NCBI GenBank assembly: GCA_038277395.1
Contig: CM076189.1
Span: 235,787,918 to 235,851,917 of the forward strand
DNA from: Dryocosmus kuriphilus
Taxonomy: Eukaryota; Arthropoda; Insecta; Hymenoptera; Cynipidae
Direction: 5' to 3'
DNA: 64,000 nucleotides
This document shows positions 33,576 through 43,767 of the stretch, in pieces. How positions within the stretch are numbered: position 1 is the first letter of the stretch; each line of letters opens with the position of its first letter. The notes under the pieces were generated by a model. The model was not told the origin of the DNA, searched no databases, and worked only from the letters and a program-made list of their open reading frames with translations. Position numbers and translations under genes: made by a program.

Positions 33576-34825
33576 CCAAAGACCACCGTAGTTGTCTACG
33601 GTGGAGGGGAGGTGTTACCCCTACTTGGCGCGTCCCCAGGTGGCGGATAGGGGAATGCTCGCTGGAAACAGAGGGTAGAGCTGAAATAAAATAGGCTCCG
33701 TGGACCAAAAACTCGATTGGTGACGGTCGCAGCCCACTGGGAGTGCTCAAAGCCATGTCCGGTTTTTCCGCCGGCATGGTGTAGGGGCTGCTGAGGGGCT
33801 GTGAGGAGAGGGGTTAGCATGGTCAAAGGTGGTAAGAAGGAGAAACCAGAAGGAGAGGACAGAGAAGGTCAAGGAGAAGGAGAAGGAGAAAAAGCCTGAA
33901 GACGTGGCACCACGAAGGGGCAAAGCGTCCGATAAGGGACAAGAAGCCCCCAAGAAGAAGAAGAGGAGAATCCCCCGGGAGGCCGTGACCATCACGCCAG
34001 CCCCAGGGCTCAAGTATGCTGACGTGCTGAAGGACATCCAAAAAAAGGTCAAGCCTGAAGACCACGGCGTCACCGTTAAGTCCATCAGGCAGACCAGGAC
34101 GGGGATGTCCTCATTGAGGTGGGAGCCAAGGCGGAGGAGAGGAAACACTTTGGTGAGGCCATCTCGGATGCCCTTGGACAAGGCGGGAGTGTCAAACACC
34201 TCGTCCCAAGGGCGCAGGTAGTGGTCTACGACTTAGTCGAGACCACGGAGGCTGCGGACGTGGAGGAGGCAGTGGGGGTGGCCCTGGGAGGAGGTCTTAG
34301 CTCTCCCCCGAGGGTGAATCTCACTAAGAGAAGCAGCAGAGGCTGCATCCTAGCTTTCGTGAGCTGGATGCGGTCGCTGCTGCCAAGCTGGAGAAGGCAG
34401 CCCGACTGAAGGTCGGGTGGGTAAACTGCCGGGTGAAGGCGCATAGCGCCGAAACCCGGTGTTGTATAGGTGCCATTCACTACCGGACACGTGGCCCGAG
34501 AGTGTGCTAACGAGGACCGCAGCAACAGCTGCAGAAGATGCCTGCAGGATGGACACAAGGCGGCCGAGTGCCAGAACCTGGTAGGTCGTCGTCCACCTGC
34601 AATAGAGAAGAGAAAAAACCTAGAAGGAGAATAGGCTAGAGGAAGACGCTGGAAGCAGCGAAGGAAACGGCACCCCCTGAAGTAATGCGAAAGCGGTTCC
34701 GGGGGGATTAATGCCAAGAAGAAAGAGGAGGTGAGTTTAGTGGGTATTGCCGTTTTTTAGGCTGAGTCCCACACTCTGTGCGTAAACTGCATTCTCACCT
34801 CCTCTCCAAAAAAAAAAAAAAAAAA

Positions 34826-34829
<4 letters not shown>
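33576..34829 (+). mobile_element. Gag-only non-LTR retroelement, copy 1 (internally deleted)
   Basis: It begins with the 5' hairpin (33,583-33,604) shared by all copies and ends in poly(A) (34,808-34,829). Compared with copy 2, about 770 bp are missing: the 5' leader joins at about 33,808 to the middle of the gag gene. The remaining gag part is nearly identical to that of copy 2, so the two share a recent ancestor. The zinc-knuckle end is frameshifted. No reverse transcriptase. Confidence 0.8.
33583..33604 (+). other. Conserved 5' RNA hairpin of the gag-only retroelement
   Basis: CCACCGTAG-TTGT-CTACGGTGG forms a 9-bp stem. In copies 2, 3 and 4 (34,874; 36,923; 38,747) the stem reads C/TCACCGCAG with CTGCGGTGG. 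The change G-T-A-G to G-C-A-G is matched by C-T-A-C to C-T-G-C on the other side, so pairing is kept. Located at the extreme 5' end of every copy. Confidence 0.7.
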
Positions 34830-34866
<37 letters not shown>

Positions 34867-34869
<3 letters not shown>

Positions 34870-36905
34870 AGGACCACCGCAGTTGTCTGCGGTGGAGGGG
34901 AGATGTTACCCCTACTTGGCGCGTCCCCAGGTGGCGGATAGGGGAATGATCGCTGGAAACAGAGGGCAGGGCTGAAATAAAATAGGCCTCGCGGAACAAA
35001 CACCCGATTGGTGACGGTCGCAGCCCACTGGGAGTGCTCCGAACCATGTCCGGTTTTTCCGCCGGCATGGGGTGGGGGCTGCTGTGAGCTTGCTCTGCCG
35101 AGGTGTAAGCTGCAATCGGACATCAGAAACCAGCCCCTTCGGGCCTTGATCGGGGAGTGCGTGGTAGCTGCAGAGATCCGAACCTGCAGTGGTCCGGGCG
35201 GGTCCGGATCGTCCGTGTATTCCGGGACCGGTTAAACGAAGGTTGGGTCCCAGAGTACTGGGGTAGGACTTCGGTCCGAGGGTATACCCGTTCCCAATTA
35301 TTTCGGCCCGCCCGTCCATGCACGATGCGCTGGTGAACACTTTAAACATGGCTTTCAAAGAGGGAAAACAGAGTGGGAGTAAGGAAACTTACGTCGAAGA
35401 GGAGCTGGACTTCAGCAACAGCTTCGACGTAGTGAACGACGAGGTAAGGGGATTGTCGGACGTTGGTGCTGCAAAGAGCTTAGCCCGCGAGAAGCTGGTT
35501 TGTCTGAGGGATAGACACAGAGCGGTGCGAGAGTGCCTCAAGCAGCTCTTAAAAATCTGCGAGAGAAAGGAGCAGGTGGAAGTAGTGGAGGAAGCACAAA
35601 ATGAAATGTTTCAGGCGGGATTATAGAGCCGTAAATTACTTTGAGGACTATAGGAACTCAATGAATAGGCTGCTGAAGGAGAAAATAAGTAAAGAGCGAA
35701 ACGAGAAGTCTCTCCTGAGCTCTACCCTTAAGGAGAAGCCGACGGTTTCCGTTTTTACGCAAACGGAGCCGCAGACGACGGCCATGAAAGCGACGGAGAA
35801 GCGAAAAACGGGAGAGGGAAATGACCCTCAGCGCGCCCAACGGATCCGCAGCAGAGAAGCCTGCCCCAAAAAAGACCAGGACCCAGGAGGGGTTAGCATG
35901 GTCAAAGGTGGTAAGAAGGAGAAACCAGAAGGAGAGGACAGAGAAGGTCAAGGAGAAGGAGAAGGAGAAAAAGCCTGAAGACGTGGCACCACGAAGGGGC
36001 AAAGCATCCGATAAGGGACAAGAAGCCCCCAAGAAGAAGAAGAGGAGAATCCCCCGGGAGGCCGTGACCATCACGCCAGCCCCAGGGCTCAAGTATGCTG
36101 ACGTGCTGAAGGACATCCAAAAAAAGGTCAAGCCTGAAGACCACGGCGTCACCGTTAAGTCCATCAGGCAGACCAGGATGGGGATGTCCTCATTGAGGTG
36201 GGAGCCAAGGCGGAGGAGAGGAAACACTTTGGTGAGGCCATCTCGGATGCCCTTGGACAAGGCGGGAGTGTACGACACCTCGTCCCAAGGGCGCAGATGG
36301 TGGTCTGCGACTTAGTCGAGACCACGGAGGCTGCAGATGTGGAGGAGGCAGTGAGACTAGCACTGGGAGAGGATCTTGGCTCTCCTCCCAGGGTGAAGCT
36401 CACGAAGAGAAGCAGCAGAGGCTGCATGCTAGCTTTCGCTGAGCTGGATGCGGCCGCTGCTGCCAAGCTGGAGAAGGCTGCCAGACTGAAGGTCGGGTGG
36501 GTAAACTGCCGGTGAAGGCGCATAGCGCCGAAACCCGGTGTTGTAGGTGCCATTCACTCGGGCACGTCGCCCGAGTGTGTGCGAATAAGGACCGCAGCAA
36601 GTGTTGCAGAAGATGTCTGCAGGAAGGGCACAAGGCGGCAGAATGCCAAAATCTGACATAAGCCCGCCTGCCCTCTACAACCAGTAGAAAACCTTAGGAG
36701 AGGGAAGCAAGAAAGAGACGCTGGAGACAGCGAAGAAAACGGCACCCCCTGAAGTAATGCGAAAGCGGTTTTCGGGGGGATTAGTGCCAAGAAGAAAGAG
36801 GAGGTGAGTTTAGTGGGTATTGCCGTTTTTTAGGCTGGGTCCCACACTGTGTGCGTAAACTGCATTCTCACCACCTCTCCAAAAAAAAAAAAAAAAAAAA
36901 AAAAA
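34867..36905 (+). mobile_element. Gag-only non-LTR retroelement, copy 2
   Basis: It follows an (ATC)n spacer and ends in poly(A) at 36,881-36,905. It contains a 5' leader with hairpin, gag (35,318-36,660) in pieces, a 3' UTR with the CCCCTGAAGTAATGCGAAAG hairpin arm, and poly(A). Only about 220 bp separate the last zinc knuckle from the poly(A), so there is no room for an ORF2. Confidence 0.85.
35318..36660 (+). pseudogene. Gag-like ORF1 of retroelement copy 2 (frameshifted)
   Basis: The N-terminal part (35,318-35,626) is a charged, helical segment starting MHDALVNTLNMAFKEGK. The middle (35,601-35,978) carries VSVFTQTEPQTT and a very Lys/Glu-rich stretch. The C-terminal part (35,821-36,660, changing frame) has the conserved gag block with RQTRMG…HFGEAISDALG, LVPRAQMVVCDLVETTE and two CCHC knuckles (including CCRRCLQEGHKAAEC). 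This order matches ORF1 of R1/TRAS-type non-LTR elements. At least two frameshifts break it. Confidence 0.75.
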
Positions 36906-36915
36906 TCATCGTCAT

Positions 36916-38736
36916 CCAAGGATCACCGCAGTTGTCTGCGGTGGAGGGGAGGTGTCACCCCTACTTGGCGCGTCCCCAGGTGGTGGATAGGGGAATACTC
37001 GCTGGAAACAGAGGGTAGGGCTGAAATAAAATAGGCCTCGCGGACCAAACACACGATTGGTGACGGTCGTAGCCCACTAGGAGTGCTTCGAACCATGCCC
37101 GGTCTTTCCGCCGGCATGGGGTAGGGGCTGCTGTGAGCTTGCTCTGCCGAGATGTAAGCTGCGACCGGGCATTTGGAGCCAGCCCCTTCGGGCTTTGATC
37201 AGGGAGTGCGTGGTGGCTGCAGGGATCGGAACTTGCAGTGCTCCCGAGTCCGGTACATCCGTGTATTCCGGGACCGGTTAAACGAAGGTTGAGCCCCAGA
37301 GTACTGGTTGAAGAAGAACGGACGCTGTTCACGACGGAAGTTGCTGAGACGAAAAGGACGATCGTCCAAATTCAGGAGGAAATGAAAGAGAGCCACAGAG
37401 TAGTACGTGAATGCCTCATAAAGTACTAAGGACCTGTAAGTCGGCGGAGCAGGTGGCTGCAGTGGAGAAAGCGCAAAGTGAAATGCGCTCAGTGGGGTAT
37501 TCATACAGAAGACTCAAAAGCTATACGGAGGGCTACATGGTTGAAATAAATAGGCTGATAATTGAGAAAATAGGCAAGGAGCGTAAGGAGAAGACCCTCT
37601 TGAGCTCCACCCTGAAGGAGAGGACGGCTTCCGTTTCTACGCAAACGGAACCGCAGATGACGACGGAGGAAGCGACGGAGACGCGCAAGCGGGGAGGAAG
37701 ACGACTCTCAGCCCGCCTAGCGGACCCGATACCGAGAAACCGGTCTTGAAGAAGACCAAGATCCAGGAGGGGGTCGCTTGGTCAAAGGTGGTTAGGAGAA
37801 GAAAGCAAGAAGGAGAGGAAGGAGGCTGAGAATAAAGGGGTGTCAAGAAGGGACAATGCGCCCGATAAGGTGCAAGGAGCCCCTAAGAAGAAGAAGAGGA
37901 GAATACCCCGGGAGGCCGTGACGATCACGCCAGCCCCAGGGATGAAGTATGCGGATGTCCTGAAGGACATCCAAAAGAAGGTGAAGCCAGAAGACCATGG
38001 TGTAAACGTCAAGGCGATCCGGCAGACGAGGACGGGGGACGTCCTCATTGAGGTGGGCGCCAAAGTGGAGGAGCGGCAGCACTTCGGGGATGCCATCTCG
38101 AAGGCCCTTGGAGATGTCGGAAGAGTCCGACACCTCGTCCCAAGGGCGCAGATCGTAGTCTATGACATAGTCGAGACTACGGAAGATGCTGACGCGGAGA
38201 CAACGGTGAGGGCAGCCTTGGGAGACCAGATTGGTTCTCCACCATGGGTCAACCTCACTAAGAGAAGCAGCAGAGGCTGCATCCTAACTTTTATTGAGCT
38301 GGATGCGGTCGTTGCTGCTAAGTTGGAGAGGACGGCCCGACTTAAGGTCGGGTGGGTGAATTGCCGGGTGAAGCCGCACAGCGCGGAAACTCAGTGCTAC
38401 AGGTGCTATGCTATCGGACACGGTGCCCAAGAGTGTGCGGCAGAAGATCGCAGCCAATGCTGCCGGCGATTTCTGTAGGAGGGCCACAAGGCGGCAGAGT
38501 GCCAAAATTTGGCAATGCTCCGTCCGACCTCAAAAACCAGAAGAAAACCGTAGAAAGGTGAAGCAAGCAGGAGAAGCTGGAGACAGCGAAGGAAACGGCA
38601 CCCCCTGAAGTAATGCGAAAGCGGTTCCGGGGGGATTATTGCCAAGAAGAAGAGGGAGGAGGTTTTAGTGGGTAGGGCCGGCTTGCCGGAGGAGCCCCAC
38701 ACTATGCGCGTAATGCATTTCCCCCCCCCCCCCCCA
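36916..38736 (+). mobile_element. Gag-only non-LTR retroelement, copy 3
   Basis: It begins with the same 5' hairpin (36,923-36,944) after a short ATC/GTC spacer. It ends with a C homopolymer (38,721-38,735) where the other copies have poly(A). It is more diverged from copies 1 and 2 than they are from each other, and it also lacks ORF2. Confidence 0.82.
37411..38510 (+). pseudogene. Gag-like ORF1 of retroelement copy 3
   Basis: The best-preserved gag of the array: 37,840-38,478 is open for 212 codons. It contains RQTRTGDVLIEVGAK, LVPRAQIVVYDIVETTEDAD, RSSRGCILTFIELDA and a first CCHC knuckle CYRCYAIGHGAQEC. The second knuckle has its second Cys changed to Phe (CCRRFL) and a stop codon directly after it. 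The N-terminal half lies in another frame (37,411-37,749). Gag RNA binding is inferred from the family. Confidence 0.78.
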
Positions 38737-38737
38737 A

Positions 38738-40636
38738 ATCCAAGGATCACCGCAGTTGTCTGCGGTGGAGGGGAGATGTTACCCCTACTTGGCGCGTTCC
38801 CGGATGGAGGATAGGGGAACGATCGCTGAAAACAGAGGGTAGGGCTGAAATAAAGTTGGCCCCGCGGACGAAACATACGACTGGTGACTGTCGCAGCCCA
38901 CTGGGAGTACTCTGAACCATGTCCGGTCTTTCCGCCGGCATTGTGTAGGAGCAGCTGTGAGCTTACTCTGCCGAGGTGTAAGGTGCGACCGGGAATCAGG
39001 AGCCAGCCCTTTCGGGCCTTCATCGGGGAGGGCGTGGTGGCTGCAGGGATCGGAACCGGCAGTGCTCCGGGCGAATCAGGTCCGTCCGTGTATTCCGGGA
39101 CCGGTTAAACGAAGGTTAGGCCCCAGAGTAATGGGGTAGGGCTGCGGTCCGAGGGTATATCCGTTCCCAACTATTTTGGCCCACCCGTCCACGCACGATG
39201 CGCTGGCGGAAATTTCTATCATGGCTTATAAACAAGGAAAACGAAGTGGGAGTCAAAAGGATGCGGCTGAGGAGCAGCTAGACACCGGTAGATGCTTTGA
39301 CGTATTGGAGGAGGTAGAGAGGAAACGGTACCCATCAGATTTTGCGTGGTCAAAGATGGCTATCCTGAAATCTCAAAACGAAATGAGAGAGCATCATAGA
39401 AAGGTACGCGAGTCCCTAAGAATAGCATAGAGGGATATACGGAGGATATTTATAAACTCCTTAGGGAAAAGGTAGCAAAGGAGCGGAAACAGAAGTCACT
39501 TTTGAACTCCCCTCTCAAAGAAAGCACGGTATCCGCCTTCACACAGATGGAGTGGGTTACGACGTCAGAAAAAGCGACCGAGAGCCGCAGACGGGGGAGA
39601 GAGAGAGACAACCTTCAGCACACCTAGTGGATCCGGAGCTGAGAATCCGGCTTCAGAAAAGACCGAAACCCGGGAAGGGGTCGCCTGGACAAAAGTGATA
39701 AGGAGGAATAACAAAAAGGAGAAGACTCAAGCGGAGAAGGAGGACAAGGAAGATGTTGCGACAACCAGGAGCAACATGCCTGTCAAGGGACAGGACGTCC
39801 CTAAGAAGAAAAGGAGGAAAATACCCCGGGAGGCTGTAACAATCACGCCAGCCCCAGGGAAGAATTAAACGGATGTCCTTAAGGACATTCAGAAGATGGT
39901 TAAGCCTGAGGATCATGGCGTCAGAGTTAAGTCGATCAGGCAGACCAGGACGGGGGATGTCCTCATTGAGGTAGGAGCCAAGGCGGAAGAGAGATAGACT
40001 TTGGTGAGGCCATCTCGAAGGCCCTTGGAGAAGGCGGGAGTGTTAGACACCTCGTCCCAAGGGCTCAAGTCGTAGTCTACGACTTAGTCGAGACTACGGA
40101 CGCTGCCGATGTGGAGGAAGCAGTGAAGGCGGCCCTAGGAGGCTATATTGTTTCTACACTAAAGGCCGCGTCCTAGCTTTTGTTGAGCTAGATGCGGCCG
40201 CTGCTGCCAAGCTGGAGAAGGCGGCTCGACCTAAAGTCGGATGGATAAACTGCAGGGCGAAGCCGTATAGCGCGGAAACCCGGTGCTACAGGTGTCATCC
40301 TATCGGGCACGTTGCCCGCGAGTGTGCAGCAGAAGACCGCAGCAAATGCTGCTAGCGATGTTTGCAGGAGGGCCACAAGGCGGCAGAGTGCCTGAACTTG
40401 GCAATTCCTCGCCCGCCCACAGCAATCAGACAAAAGCCCTAGGAGGCTGAAGGAAAAAAAAGACAGCTTAAACAGACAGTCTCCCTCTCTTGAAGTAATG
40501 CGAAAGCAGTTCCAGGAGAAAGGAGTGAAGAAAGAGAAGGGATTGTTTTAGTCGGTACAAATCCGACACTGCCCACAGTCACCTGGGCGTCTTTTCGAAG
40601 ATTTTTTTCCCCTTCTCTCCAAACAAAAAAAAAATC
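38738..40636 (+). mobile_element. Gag-only non-LTR retroelement, copy 4 (oldest-looking)
   Basis: The 5' hairpin is at 38,747-38,768. Gag homology runs from 39,180 to 40,440 with many stops and frameshifts, and the knuckle CYRCHPIGHVARECAAED is still readable near 40,290. It ends in poly(A) at 40,634 followed by (TCATCA)n. The 3' UTR is more changed than in copies 1-3. Confidence 0.8.
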
Positions 40637-40658
40637 GTCATCATCATCATCATCATTC

Positions 40659-40790
40659 ATCGATTTTACTTGCAGTGTAATGTCTAATAGTAGGCTGATC
40701 CCGAGGAGTCAAGAACCAGTTCCTGAGAGCAAGAGTATTGCGAACTGCACAATTTTCATACAAGCACTGTGTATGGTGATTACATCTCAT
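40659..40790. other. Short Polinton spacer after the retroelement array
   Basis: No gene. The sequence from about 40,660 marks the return from the retroelement array to Polinton sequence. Confidence 0.4.
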
Positions 40791-41173
40791 TCAAACTGTA
40801 GGGTGCAATTTGTGGAGTGAAGGACAACCCAAATCTTCGAGATTATATACATTTTTCAGAAACTGTTCCATCCACCTCTTCTTTTCCAATTCTTTAACGT
40901 AGACTGCATTGGCCCAACGTAGTCTTTCTCGAATTATGTGCCTCACTTCTTCGTAGGGTATGTCACCAGCACTCCATTCGAGGCCATGATAATTGCGCGT
41001 GAGCCACAAATTTTCACTCTTGTAGCGGGCTGGCAACACATGCCAGTAGCAAGGAGGCTCAAATAGATAAACCACAGGTTGAGTCTTCCTGGAGAGAAAC
41101 TAGAGCCAACTCCTTGAAGACAACTGATTAATGGGCTTCTTGAAGCATTGCGCGTCCACTGTAAACTCCATTT
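40791..41173 (-). pseudogene. Conserved Polinton-associated protein, function unknown
   Basis: It starts at an ATG near 41,173 and ends at 40,791. The distinctive part reads YLFEPPCYWHVLPARYKSEN and later GDIPYEEVRHIIRERL, which I recognise as recurring beside capsid genes in insect Polinton-like elements. One frameshift near 41,090-41,110 separates the N-terminal quarter from the rest. It lies directly downstream of the capsid gene on the same strand, so co-transcription with it is likely. I do not assign a function. Confidence 0.6.
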
Positions 41174-41229
41174 CGATGAAAACTGAATTCTGCTTACTGA
41201 AATCATCTCTTTCATAACTTTCTCCCCAC

Positions 41230-42431
41230 CACTGCTGACATTACCCCACCACTTCTGACATTAACCCCACCACTTAAATCAACTTTTTTACGCTATCACT
41301 GAAAAGCTGATATTGAATAAGACGATCGTGTATGATGAGGCAGTAGGTTGAAGTTTTGAGCAATCGATAACAGCCAGAGAAGCGTTTTCTCTGAAATCGT
41401 TTTTCTTCAACATTGGTTCAGACTCTGTGCTATAGTAGGCTGCCTGAAAGTTTGCATACATCTCATACAGTAGTGCAAATTGATTGTGATTAATGTTCAG
41501 GTTCAGATTGCTGTACGGATTGTGCTGTGATTTGAGAAACACCTTGAAATTGCTTATATTGCAATAATCGAAACGATTAGCATATCTTGCTCGCCTATCC
41601 TTTCTGCCTGTCTGGAAACCCAGGATAACGTAACGTGGTTTCCCCAACTGAGTTAACGCTTTCACAGTTCATATATGCCTTGAGGTGGTGGGGAGCAGGG
41701 GGTATTCATACAATTCCCATGAGCGAAAACTCATAGTGGTCAGAGGGTCCTTTTCAATAAAGTTCAGCAACTGTATTTTCTGCTGATATGAAGCCATTAC
41801 ATACGGTATCATTCAGTCCACTTTCTGAATGGAGATCCTAAATTGTTCTTCGTTTCCATGATCTTGACGTTGTTGAACGATGGCGTTCAAGTCACTGCGT
41901 GATCTTGTCAGGATAAGTTAATGATTTGCATTTTCAACGATTTTTCGACAGTCTTCAGCGAATCCTAGGATCATACTGTATAGTGACATCAAAGTATCCC
42001 TCCTCATTGGTAAGACGTCCTGTTCCTTCGGGGATGCCTAGCTATCCTGCATTCCCCATAAGATAACTTTGTCCATGAGTGAGAGAGACGTATCCTTTTA
42101 TGGTGCTCGTAAGACCAACATTTTTGCAACGATCAATCTTAGTACCATTGAGCTCATAGGGAACTTCATCAAATAGAAAGCAATTTGCATTGTTCACCAA
42201 CTTTGTGGCAGTAACATTTCTGGCTACATCATCATCCCTAGTCAGTCTTTCGTACACGTGCAGTGAACTCTTACTGGGTAGTATACACAAATCTTGATGC
42301 TGGACAGTGATTCGAATTTCATCACTGTTGTTGAATGACGATGAGGCATAAGGTTGATGTGCATGAATCTCATAGTGGGATATGGACTCGTCAAATGTCA
42401 CTGGTGCTTGAATGTTTAATAGTTCTTCCAT
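41230..42431 (-). pseudogene. Polinton major capsid protein (double jelly-roll type), broken
   Basis: The N-terminal part (42,431 to 42,042) begins MEELLNIQAPVTFDESI and includes ILPSKSSLHVYERLTRDD and VNNANCFLFDEVPYELNG. The C-terminal part (41,665 to 41,288) has PRYVILGFQTGRKDRR and QHNPYSNLNLNINHNQFALL. Both match the double jelly-roll capsid family of Polintons. The stretch between them remains readable but has at least two stops and a frame change. The protein would form the virion shell. Its start codon region directly overlaps the plus-strand ATPase remnant (42,412), a tight head-to-head junction left by deletion. Confidence 0.8.
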
Positions 42432-42788
42432 TTTCTTTTTCTCTGTTGCAACAGCTGGAGATGATAAAGCTCAACCAAATTCTATATTCGTATTTGATGA
42501 TGTGGCCTGTGAGAAACAGGACAACATTAGAGCCTTCTTTTGCATGGGTAGACACGCGCACGTTGACAGTTTTTACTTGTGTAATATATACGTTTCAAGC
42601 AGGATGAGACGAATTTGAGACACGTGTATGACGATCATGTGAACACTGACATGAGTTATTCTCAATTTCGAGACTTATGTTCGACATGTTGGAATACCGA
42701 CAAGTATGGGTTTGTTGTCATTGACAAGGACAGTGAGTTCAAGGAGGGCAGATACCGAAAAGGATTTGACTGTTTTATCTCTCTATAA
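42412..42788 (+). pseudogene. Polinton packaging ATPase (FtsK/HerA-type), C-terminal fragment
   Basis: It contains SIFVFDDVACEKQDNIRAFF (Walker B DD) followed by CMGRHAHVDSFYLCNIY, typical of the genome-packaging ATPases of Polintons and related viruses. After a frame change near 42,605 the C-terminal tail continues (VNTDMSYSQFRDLC … FVVIDKDSEFKEGRYRK) to a stop at 42,788. The N-terminal half with the Walker A loop is missing, removed at the junction with the capsid gene. Cannot be functional. Confidence 0.8.
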
Positions 42789-42797
42789 ATACGAGTT

Positions 42798-43704
42798 ATG
42801 CTGTGGAAATTATATCATTATAGATTGAGCCGTGAACATATTAACATTTCAAAGTTTCATAAAGAGAAGGAGGTGCTCCGTCAAATCGCAAAAGCCTGTG
42901 AGGCGATTCGACATAAACATCGAATGCTGAAAATGGGTAAAGAAGTCACTGAAAAGATAATGAGTGAAACGTTTAAGCCAATCGTCATGCCACTGCAAAA
43001 ACTGGGTGACATATCTAGTCCTTCAATCAAGAAGAAAGATGAACCTGCCAAGGAAAAAGATGAGGAGGATGATAACGCTTCCTACGTGACAGCTGATGCT
43101 GAAGAAGGAGAGCTTGATAAAACTATGATTGAAGATGCTGATGATGATGATGATGATGATGATGGAACTGTATCTTCTGTTAATTATGAGTATTTAACAA
43201 ACAAGTTTCTCAGGAAGTTGAATCAAAAGAGAAAGCAGTACTTGGATATGATTTATTGTGTTTGTAAGCTCAGTAATGGAGCTATTATGATTGGAGATAA
43301 AATAGTACTTGAAAACCGTTGGCTTGTTGGAACTGCTGTTTAGACAGAGTCCTGAAGAATCACATATAAGTGCTCATGATCTGAGCAATTATAAAGAAAT
43401 TCTAATTGCTACAAATGCACACAAGAAGCGGTATATTGCAACTGAATCTGTTCGAAAAGGCAATAGTATCAAGTACAAGAACTTTATTGCGAAACTGTTC
43501 ATTGTGTCACGCAGACGGTCCTTAACGAGTGGAGGTTCACTGCCACAGTATATGATATCAAGAAAAAATGTTAATACTGACTATGTCTACTGGGATGACA
43601 CTAACGAACTAGTGGCTCGTCTTCGTCTACTCTTAGCGTCTCAAGCAGGAGGAACTACGGGAAGCCGTAATCATATATTAGGAGCGTACTTATTCCTCAA
43701 ATGA
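42798..43704 (+). pseudogene. Conserved Polinton-associated protein with acidic middle, frameshifted
   Basis: The first frame (42,798-43,343, 181 codons) has a basic helical N-terminus (EVLRQIAKACEAIRHKHRML), a Pro/Lys segment, a long acidic run (D8 within EDADDDDDDDDG) and then FLRKLNQKRKQYLDMIYCV. The second frame (43,309-43,704) continues with LLELLFRQSPEES and YKEILIATNAHKKRY. This combination recurs next to ATPase genes in insect Polinton-like elements, and I believe it belongs to a conserved family of unknown function. The frame break is near 43,320-43,340. It lies 10 bp downstream of the ATPase tail on the same strand. Confidence 0.6.
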
Positions 43705-43767
43705 AAATTTCTGCATGGGAACTGGAGATGTCAAAATCTTGTCACAGTCCTGGGCAGTTTTAAGTAA

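Noticed and set aside
33576..33680. Possible HDV-like self-cleaving ribozyme at the 5' end of the gag-only elements
   Set aside because: I tried to place the P1-P4 helices but the strong 9-bp hairpin at the very 5' end competes with any P1, and no double pseudoknot fits by eye. A covariance-model search would decide.
33417..33777. Open frames encoding long poly-His and poly-Asp
   Set aside because: They are translations of the (ATC)n microsatellite in different frames and strands; no gene structure surrounds them.
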